Origin: an uncultured Desulfobacterales bacterium
GTDB lineage: Bacteria; Desulfobacterota; Desulfobacteria; Desulfobacterales; G020354645
Direction: 5' to 3'
Assembly (NCBI GenBank): GCA_947259865.1
Contig: CAMYNZ010000206.1
Location: 1-6,762 of the forward strand
DNA: 6,762 nucleotides
Both the position numbers and the translations under genes were made by a program. Within the stretch, counting starts at the first letter, position 1; each line of letters begins with the position of its first letter. The notes below the pieces were generated by a model. It was not told the DNA's origin. It made no database searches and was given only the letters and a program-made list of their open reading frames with translations. Shown here one piece after another: positions 1 to 4,051 of this stretch.

Positions 1-360
1 GAGCACGCCGGCCACTAAGCCAAAGATGACATCATTAGCATATATCCACACAGGAAGCCCGTAACGTATGCCAAGTACAAGGCTGAAGACCCCGTAGCAC
101 AATAACCCATAGGCTGAGAGTGGTATCATTGCTCCGTATTTGAGAGGATTTTTGGCAAGGATTACAAAGAATATCCCGATCATCCCAAACATCGCCAAAG
201 ATATTCGGAACATAAATACAGTAATAGGCGCTGCAGCAGGAGGCTGAATCCCTACCCATTGGAACCAAGCAATTATCGCCCGCCACGGGAGAGGAGCTAA
301 GGGGAACGCCAGCAGAAAAGATATGGCGCAAATCCATAGTATGATCTTTAAGCCCTTCAT
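1..360 (-). CDS. Small multi-pass membrane protein, partial (C-terminus beyond the left edge)
   Basis: Reading the minus strand from the ATG at 360 gives 120 codons with no stop before the window edge. The protein is strongly hydrophobic. Likely membrane segments lie at about residues 5-22, 44-68, 76-97 and 104 onward, separated by short polar turns (Pro-Trp-Arg near 25-27, Lys-Asn-Pro-Leu-Lys near 70-74). No catalytic motif is visible. It has an excellent ribosome binding site, AAGGAGGG (plus-strand 367-374), 6 bases before the ATG. The upstream zinc-ribbon gene's stop codon touches this site, so the two genes are probably translated together. The fold recalls small four-helix membrane proteins of unknown function, but I cannot name a family. 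A 100-codon open frame at 35-337 on the same strand is a shadow. Existence of the gene is well supported; its function is unknown. Confidence 0.8.
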   Translation of the reverse strand, partial: MKGLKIILWICAISFLLAFPLAPLPWRAIIAWFQWVGIQPPAAAPITVFMFRISLAMFGMIGIFFVILAKNPLKYGAMIPLSAYGLLCYGVFSLVLGIRYGLPVWIYANDVIFGLVAGVL

Positions 361-373
361 TTTTGTCCCTCCT

Positions 374-490
374 TCATTTGCTCATAGGATAGTCTATAGT
401 GTCAAATGCCGCCATCATCAGCGGTGCGTCGCAATCTCCACAAAATAAGGAATTTTCCGGATTCTCAAACTGACACCTTGGGCATCTCAT
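374..490 (-). CDS. 38-residue zinc-ribbon protein
   Basis: The minus strand from the ATG at 490 encodes 38 residues. It opens MRCPRCQFENPENSLFCGDC, with two CxxC knuckles (Cys3/Cys6 and Cys17/Cys20) that form the four ligands of a rubredoxin-like zinc ribbon. The same MxCPxCxxENPxxxxFCxxC pattern is known as the N-terminal ribbon of much larger bacterial proteins, such as some class III adenylate cyclases. Here it stands alone, followed by about 18 residues (Ala-Pro-Leu-Met-Met...) and a TGA stop. A GAGGGCGG-like ribosome binding site precedes the start. The gene lies 67 bases after the CBS gene and 13 before the membrane-protein gene, in the same direction, so it is probably in their operon. 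It may be a true microprotein or the remnant of a longer ribbon protein; the good Shine-Dalgarno and tight coupling favour a real gene. Confidence 0.72.
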   Translation of the reverse strand: MRCPRCQFENPENSLFCGDCDAPLMMAAFDTIDYPMSK

Positions 491-557
491 TTTATGCCGC
501 CCTCAATTAAATAAAAAATAGGAATTACAGTAAATGGAATCAAAACAAGCGGGCAGA

Positions 558-1196
558 CTAATCCGCATAGGTCACATTATAACCTAAAGATTTCAACTCC
601 TCGACGATCGGGGTTGCATCTTCACTATCCAATCGTAAAACCACCAGCCAGTTTCCATTCTCCTCATCAGGCGGCAGTGTCAAAGTGCTCAGCATGAGCG
701 TTTTATGTTTATCAAGAATTTGCATGATGCGCTGCATGTTGCCAAATTTTCTTTCAACCATGACATCTATTCTTTTACCCTTTTCTCGCACACCCAAAAC
801 TTTTGTCATAAATCTGACGAGATCCGACTCGGTGGCGATTCCGACAAGTTTACCATCCTCAACGACCGGGGCGGCGCCGTAGCCCTTCTCCTGGCCCCAT
901 TGCAGCGCTATTTCCACCGGCATGTCCGGCGGGACCGTATCCGGATCCTTGACCATTAGATCTTTTACGGTCATTTTACTCAAAATATAATTCATTTCAT
1001 AGATGCTCAATGATGTAGCTTCAGACGGCGATGCCTCCAGGAGCATGCGCTCGGTAACCAGGCCTACCAGTTTATCCTTTTTCATCACCGGCAGTCTTCT
1101 AATCTTATGGGCCTGCATGATCTTTTTGGCCTGGTAAATCAAGGTTTTTTCGTCAACCACTACCACGTTAGTACTCATAAGATCCCTAACCCTCAT
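558..1196 (-). CDS. Tandem CBS-domain protein with C-terminal ACT-like domain (AcuB-like)
   Basis: This 212-residue soluble protein starts with a CBS pair. CBS1 is about residues 1-54 (MRVRDLMSTN, then the RRLPVM strand and LVGLVTER) and CBS2 about 75-132 (TVKDLMVKDPDTVPP, then GAAPVV and LVGIATESDLVRFM). The last 70 residues (141-212) have the alternating strand-helix pattern of an ACT or ACT-like domain, including NWLVVLRL and the closing GYNVTYAD. CBS pairs usually bind adenine nucleotides and ACT domains small ligands, so this is probably a sensor or allosteric protein. The same architecture is annotated as AcuB-like in many bacteria, but acetoin metabolism should not be assumed. The ATG at 1196 follows a strong GAGGAGG site. 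The ferredoxin gene lies 81 bases upstream and the zinc-ribbon gene 67 bases downstream, all in one direction. The domain call is firm; ligand and partner are unknown. Confidence 0.88.
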   Translation of the reverse strand: MRVRDLMSTNVVVVDEKTLIYQAKKIMQAHKIRRLPVMKKDKLVGLVTERMLLEASPSEATSLSIYEMNYILSKMTVKDLMVKDPDTVPPDMPVEIALQWGQEKGYGAAPVVEDGKLVGIATESDLVRFMTKVLGVREKGKRIDVMVERKFGNMQRIMQILDKHKTLMLSTLTLPPDEENGNWLVVLRLDSEDATPIVEELKSLGYNVTYAD

Positions 1197-1277
1197 TTTT
1201 ATTCCTCCTCATACATGATTAAAAATTCAACCCAACTTACCAACGCTTTAAATCTTACGAATTGAAGATCTCGAGTA

Positions 1278-1454
1278 TCAACTCCCTCTTATGGCTTCCT
1301 CGCAGCAAACGTCAGCGCAGCTGCCGCAATCGGTGCAGATTTCCGGCGCAATGGAATAGTTTCCCTGTCCGCAAACGACGATGGCCTCCATCGTGCATTC
1401 CGCAATGCATTTTTCGCACCCACTGCATTTGGCTGGATCTATTTCATATGCCAT
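1278..1454 (-). CDS. Small 2[4Fe-4S] ferredoxin (58 residues)
   Basis: The minus strand from the ATG at 1454 to the TGA ending at 1278 encodes 58 residues. It has two complete CxxCxxCxxxC motifs: Cys10, 13, 16, 20 and Cys40, 43, 46, 50. This is the classical clostridial-type ferredoxin layout with two [4Fe-4S] clusters, a soluble one-electron carrier. Two details are unusual. The Pro that normally follows the fourth Cys is absent from both motifs (Thr21 and Cys51 instead), and there are extra cysteines at 28 and 51. The in-frame stop TAA just upstream leaves no better start; the ribosome binding site is weak. It lies 89 bases after the acyl-CoA dehydrogenase gene and 81 before the CBS gene, so it is probably cotranscribed and may serve the dehydrogenase or an associated electron-transfer system. 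Confidence 0.9.
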   Translation of the reverse strand: MAYEIDPAKCSGCEKCIAECTMEAIVVCGQGNYSIAPEICTDCGSCADVCCEEAIRGS

Positions 1455-1543
1455 AGTCGCTCGTACATATTATTCAGAATTGAAGTCATTTCAAAATCAC
1501 ACCCGGAGCGGGCAAGCCACGCCGGAGGCGGACAGGCCTAAGA

Positions 1544-2812
1544 TCAGCCGCCGTGAATCTGCCACATGTCTTCGTCAGTGAAGCATTTTTCAGCCTCGGC
1601 GTTCTCACCCCTGGCATCCAGTTCCACGTTGCGTAGATCCTGGCCGCCTTCCAATACCTCCTTGTAGTATTCATGCTGGATCAGCAAGTTCATGATTTCG
1701 TTGGTGCCCGTCCAAATCTGGGCGAGACGAATGTCTCTGACCATTCTTTCGATGGGGTAAACTTCGGTGTAACCGATGCCACCCATTATCTGCATGGCCT
1801 TGTTCACCACCTCCCAGGCCGTGTCGGTAGCGAATTTTTTGGCCTCGCTCACCAAGCGCCTGGCATTCGGTGCGCCCACATCTACAGCCCGGGCTGCCAT
1901 GTATACCATGGCCCGGGCGGCATCTAATTGCGTTATCGCATCTCCCACCATGAAGCTGACAGCCTGGAACTTGCGAATAGGCTGGCCAAAAGCATAACGT
2001 TTGTCACTGTAACGCACAGCTATTTCGAGGCCGGCCCGCACACCCAGGCTGAATGCTGCGGACGTCATGCGCTCGGGAATCATCATCTGATTAAAAATTA
2101 AAGCACCGCCATGAAGCTCGCCAATGAGGTTTTCCCTGGGTACACGGACATTTCTAAACACAAGCCTGCCGGTACCACCTCCTCTGGTGCCCATTAGCCC
2201 GTAGTCGTACTCCGACTCGACGCCGGGACCGTTTTCAACCATCATCGCGCTGATGCGCTGGTATTTGTGAACGTCTTCACCAAAGTTGGTTCGACAATAA
2301 ACCAGAAAGACATCGGCCTCGGTGGCACCCACCACGAAGCGTTTTTGTCCGTTGAGAACGAAATGGTCACCATCAATTTCTGCGCGGGTTGTCGCACCGA
2401 AAAAGTCGGATCCGCCTCGGGGCTCGGTAAGGGCCTCAGCACTGATAAGTTTGCCCTGCAATATCGGTTTGAGGAAGCGTTCCTTTTGCTCATCGGTACC
2501 AAAGACGTGCAGCGCTTCACCAACGATGGACGGCATTACAAAGGCACAGCTCAGGGTGGTGCCCAAAACGCCGACCTCCTCCCCGACCGCCACTTCAGCA
2601 GTCCAGGGCAGTCCCCGCCCGCCCCATTTAGGATCGAAACGCAGGCCGAGCAAATTGTGTGCGGCCAGATTCTCAACATATTCGCGGGGATATTTGATTT
2701 CGTCGCGATCCAGGGCACGAATTAAGTCAGGGCTGACCTCGTTGCGTACAAAGTGTCTCACCTCATTCACTATGTCTCTTTCTTGATCATTCATCAGTGC
2801 CTGATAAAACAT
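1544..2812 (-). CDS. Acyl-CoA dehydrogenase, FAD-dependent, with C-terminal extension
   Basis: The 422-residue product is an acyl-CoA dehydrogenase, which oxidises an acyl-CoA to its 2,3-enoyl-CoA with FAD, usually passing electrons to ETF. The three family domains are visible: N-terminal helices (about 1-120), a beta domain with [12 protein letters not shown] (125-136), and C-terminal helices with [20 protein letters not shown] (341-360). The usual catalytic Glu of the IYEGT motif is missing: residues 366-372 read IWTGTNE. A Glu-Arg pair at 247-248 (MIPERM) sits roughly where long-chain and isovaleryl-CoA dehydrogenases carry their base, so Glu247 is the likely catalyst. The flavin-contact segment, normally WITN-like, reads FVVGA (159-163). 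About 35 residues after HEYYKEV (380-386) exceed the usual 380-390 length and are acidic. A GGAGGAG site precedes the ATG. It is the first gene of the leftward arm. The substrate cannot be told from sequence. Confidence 0.95.
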   Translation of the reverse strand: MFYQALMNDQERDIVNEVRHFVRNEVSPDLIRALDRDEIKYPREYVENLAAHNLLGLRFDPKWGGRGLPWTAEVAVGEEVGVLGTTLSCAFVMPSIVGEALHVFGTDEQKERFLKPILQGKLISAEALTEPRGGSDFFGATTRAEIDGDHFVLNGQKRFVVGATEADVFLVYCRTNFGEDVHKYQRISAMMVENGPGVESEYDYGLMGTRGGGTGRLVFRNVRVPRENLIGELHGGALIFNQMMIPERMTSAAFSLGVRAGLEIAVRYSDKRYAFGQPIRKFQAVSFMVGDAITQLDAARAMVYMAARAVDVGAPNARRLVSEAKKFATDTAWEVVNKAMQIMGGIGYTEVYPIERMVRDIRLAQIWTGTNEIMNLLIQHEYYKEVLEGGQDLRNVELDARGENAEAEKCFTDEDMWQIHGG

Positions 2813-2961
2813 AGCTCCTCCGCTGTGTTATAGGTTATTGAAGGAAACCAAACTACTGGGTCTTTACATTAATTGAAATTTGTATACAACCCGGAAATTT
2901 TCAAATCAGCTTTATGCAGCAGAATCGTTTTTCCAATAACAAACAGCTTTCATATTTTCTC

Positions 2962-2990
2962 TTGACAGCTAATTATCCTAATGGTATTAG
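2962..2990 (+). promoter_or_regulatory. Sigma-70-type promoter candidate, rightward (tetR)
   Basis: A perfect -35 hexamer TTGACA (2962-2967) is followed after exactly 17 bases by TATTAG (2985-2990), a 4/6 match to the -10 consensus. Transcription would start near 2997 and give tetR a leader of about 270 bases. The -10 overlaps the palindrome at 2977-2991, as expected for a promoter repressed by a regulator bound there. Confidence 0.5.
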
Positions 2991-2991
2991 G
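2977..2991. promoter_or_regulatory. Operator-like palindrome CCTAAT-ggt-ATTAGG
   Basis: Six-base arms CCTAAT (2977-2982) and ATTAGG (2986-2991) are perfectly inverted around a 3-base centre. The site covers the spacer and -10 of the rightward promoter candidate. A short two-fold symmetric site within the divergent region of a TetR gene is the usual form of an autoregulatory operator. That TetR binds here is inference; the arms contain more G/C than the surrounding DNA, which makes a chance match less likely. Confidence 0.45.
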
Positions 2992-3029
2992 TAATATATT
3001 TTATTTTTATAATATATATATATTTCTGC

Positions 3030-3038
3030 ATTATAACA
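3030..3038 (-). promoter_or_regulatory. Extended -10 promoter candidate, leftward (acyl-CoA dehydrogenase arm)
   Basis: On the minus strand the sequence reads TGTTATAAT, that is TGn followed by a perfect TATAAT (plus-strand 3030-3035). This is an extended -10 element; the -35 region is poor (CCATTA at 17 bases). A transcript from about 3023 would give the dehydrogenase arm a leader of about 210 bases and would run through the rightward promoter at 2962-2990. The inverted repeat TATAAC-agtta-GTTATA (3032-3048) overlaps it. This is the best leftward candidate I found, but the surrounding DNA is AT-rich. Confidence 0.35.
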
Positions 3039-3052
3039 GTTAGTTATATATT

Positions 3053-3082
3053 TAATGGAAATAGGTCTTTTCCATTATTTTT
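3053..3082 (+). terminator. Hairpin plus T-run in the tetR leader (terminator or attenuator candidate)
   Basis: TAATGGAAA (3053-3061) and TTTCCATTA (3069-3077) are perfect 9-base inverted arms around a 7-base loop, followed immediately by five T (3078-3082). This is the form of an intrinsic terminator on the plus strand. It lies about 55 bases after the predicted rightward start and 180 before tetR, so it could attenuate tetR transcription. The stem has only two G-C pairs, so it would be weak. There is no matching T-run for the minus strand. Confidence 0.3.
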
Positions 3083-3087
3083 CTATT

Positions 3088-3148
3088 AAAGCTTAATATA
3101 CATTAATTTAAATTGATTTTATATCACTCTTCGAATGTAATAAGCTTT
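3088..3148. repeat. Long imperfect inverted repeat with AAGCTT ends
   Basis: AAAGCTTA (3088-3095) is the exact inverse complement of TAAGCTTT (3141-3148). Inside these arms, TACATT (3099-3104) pairs with AATGTA (3134-3139), so the stem continues after a small asymmetric bulge, leaving a loop of about 29 bases. It may be an RNA structure in the tetR leader or paired protein sites; function unknown. Confidence 0.3.
3113..3141 (+). promoter_or_regulatory. Second rightward promoter candidate, nearer tetR
   Basis: TTGATT (3113-3118) and TGTAAT (3136-3141) are separated by 17 bases, matching the -35 at 4/6 and the -10 at 5/6. Transcription from about 3148 would bypass the upstream hairpin and give a leader of roughly 117 bases. 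In DNA this AT-rich such a match can arise by chance. Confidence 0.3.
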
Positions 3149-3264
3149 ATAATAATTATGAATAAAATATAATTAAGTAAAAATAAATCATAAAAAAACA
3201 ATAAGTTAATAATAAATAATTTTGTATTAATCCAATTTACCTAACAGCTATAAACAGATTCAGT

Positions 3265-3888
3265 ATGGCAAATAAACATTCAAAAGAGAGCACCCAAACC
3301 CGGATTATCAATTCGGCCAAAAAATTGTTTGCCGAACAGGGGTATCAAAAGACAACCATTGTTGATATCTCCAAACAGGCGGGTTTATCCGAAGCAGCCC
3401 TGTATGAATATTTTCAGGGCAAGGAAGATCTGCTGCTGACGATTCCCCACCTGTGGGTATCCGAATTGTTGCGGGATTTGGATGAGCAATTATTTGGCGT
3501 CAAGGGCGCGGTCAACAAACTCAGGAAGTTTTTGTGGTGGTATATGCGACGCATCGAACATGCGCCCCTGGATGCCAAGATCGTTTATCTTTTTTTAAAA
3601 ACCAATGCCAATTTCATGAACACCGAAGTGTATTCCAATGTCAAAGCCCTTTATGCATCCTTATTGGATATCTTTGAAGAGGGGCGCAAAACCGGTGAGA
3701 TGAAACCGGAGCTCAATCCCCGGTTTGCCAGAGATATTTTTATCGGAACAGTGGATCATATCATTACGCGGTGGCTATTGAAGGATAGGTCCTATTCCCT
3801 GTTTGATAATCTGGAAAACATATTTGAGCTTATGGTCGGCGCTTTTGTTGCAAACCACGATACAAAACTGATTCGAACGCAAGAGTAG
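3265..3888 (+). CDS. TetR/AcrR-family transcriptional regulator
   Basis: The 207-residue product has the family's N-terminal DNA-binding domain at about residues 11-57: a first helix with TRIINSAKKLFAEQGY (12-27), then the helix-turn-helix TTIVDISKQAGLSEAALYEYF (30-50) and the following GKEDLL. The helical remainder (about 60-200) is the ligand-binding and dimer domain, rich in aromatic and hydrophobic residues (FLWWYMRRIEH at 89-99). Many TetR proteins beside acyl-CoA dehydrogenases and dienoyl-CoA reductases respond to acyl-CoAs, so a CoA-ester ligand is a reasonable inference. It stands between the two arms and is the likely regulator of both. No Shine-Dalgarno sequence precedes the ATG (AAACAGATTCAGT), and no in-frame ATG, GTG or TTG lies closely upstream, so translation may be poor, which suits a repressor. 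Confidence 0.93.
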   Translation: MANKHSKESTQTRIINSAKKLFAEQGYQKTTIVDISKQAGLSEAALYEYFQGKEDLLLTIPHLWVSELLRDLDEQLFGVKGAVNKLRKFLWWYMRRIEHAPLDAKIVYLFLKTNANFMNTEVYSNVKALYASLLDIFEEGRKTGEMKPELNPRFARDIFIGTVDHIITRWLLKDRSYSLFDNLENIFELMVGAFVANHDTKLIRTQE

Positions 3889-3966
3889 GCATTTTATCGC
3901 ATTATATTGTTCCATATGCTGCGGTTGACTTTTGAATCCGTGGCTTGTGTTGATGTATTTTGCCAC

Positions 3967-4007
3967 TTGACATTACAGCTACATTGAAGCTACATAAAAG
4001 CTACAAT
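3967..4007 (+). promoter_or_regulatory. Probable promoter zone of the reductase operon
   Basis: A perfect TTGACA lies at 3967-3972. At 18 bases it is followed by TACATA (3991-3996, only 3/6). A better -10 hexamer TACAAT (4002-4007, 5/6) lies too far from this -35 and has only CTACAT at the correct distance. The mismatch suggests either a weak constitutive promoter or one needing an activator bound to the repeats at 3977-4005. A start near 4014 would leave about 38 bases of leader ending in the strong AGAGGAGGA site (4036-4044). Confidence 0.4.
3977..4005. repeat. Three AGCTACA direct repeats at 11-base period
   Basis: AGCTACA occurs at 3977-3983, 3988-3994 and 3999-4005, each 11 bases apart with 4-base spacers (TTGA, TAAA). 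Seven-base direct repeats at one helical turn are the site type bound side by side by OmpR/PhoB-type winged-helix regulators, including SARP activators. They lie in the promoter zone of the reductase operon, so an activator additional to TetR is a plausible reading. The repeats themselves are certain; the binding protein is inferred. Confidence 0.65.
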
Positions 4008-4051
4008 TAAAGATTTTTTATACAGAGCAACTTTTAGAGGAGGATTCATCG

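Larger units (their letters stand above)
2813..3264. other. Divergent intergenic region, very AT-rich, 452 bases
   Basis: No plausible gene lies between the acyl-CoA dehydrogenase and tetR starts. The first 150 bases have ordinary composition and include the dehydrogenase ribosome binding site and a perfect 10-base palindrome TTGTATACAA (2880-2889). From about 2970 to 3240 the DNA is extremely AT-rich, with an alternating AT run around 3010-3023. It holds rightward and leftward promoter candidates, the palindrome CCTAAT-ggt-ATTAGG, a hairpin with a T-run and a long imperfect inverted repeat, listed separately. Its size and position suggest it controls both divergent arms and is a natural place for the TetR protein to bind. 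AT-rich DNA yields chance promoter matches, so the individual sites are weaker than the overall assignment. Confidence 0.75.

Noticed and set aside
35..337. 100-codon open frame on the minus strand
   Set aside because: It is out of frame with the membrane protein on the same strand, starts without a ribosome binding site and has no recognisable composition; the longer hydrophobic frame from 360 is far better supported.
1500..1543. GC-rich stretch after the dehydrogenase stop as an intrinsic terminator
   Set aside because: Only short or bulged stems can be drawn (CGCC-gga-GGCG at 1520-1530) and no T-run follows in the direction of transcription.
2267..2786. Open frames of about 150 codons on the plus strand opposite the acyl-CoA dehydrogenase
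   Set aside because: They are antisense shadows of a conserved gene, without ribosome binding sites or recognisable motifs.
3010..3023. Alternating AT run as a functional element
   Set aside because: It is low-complexity sequence in an AT-rich region and gives no specific signal by itself.
3977..4005. CRISPR-like array
   Set aside because: The repeats are 7 bases with 4-base spacers, far too short; the geometry fits regulator sites.
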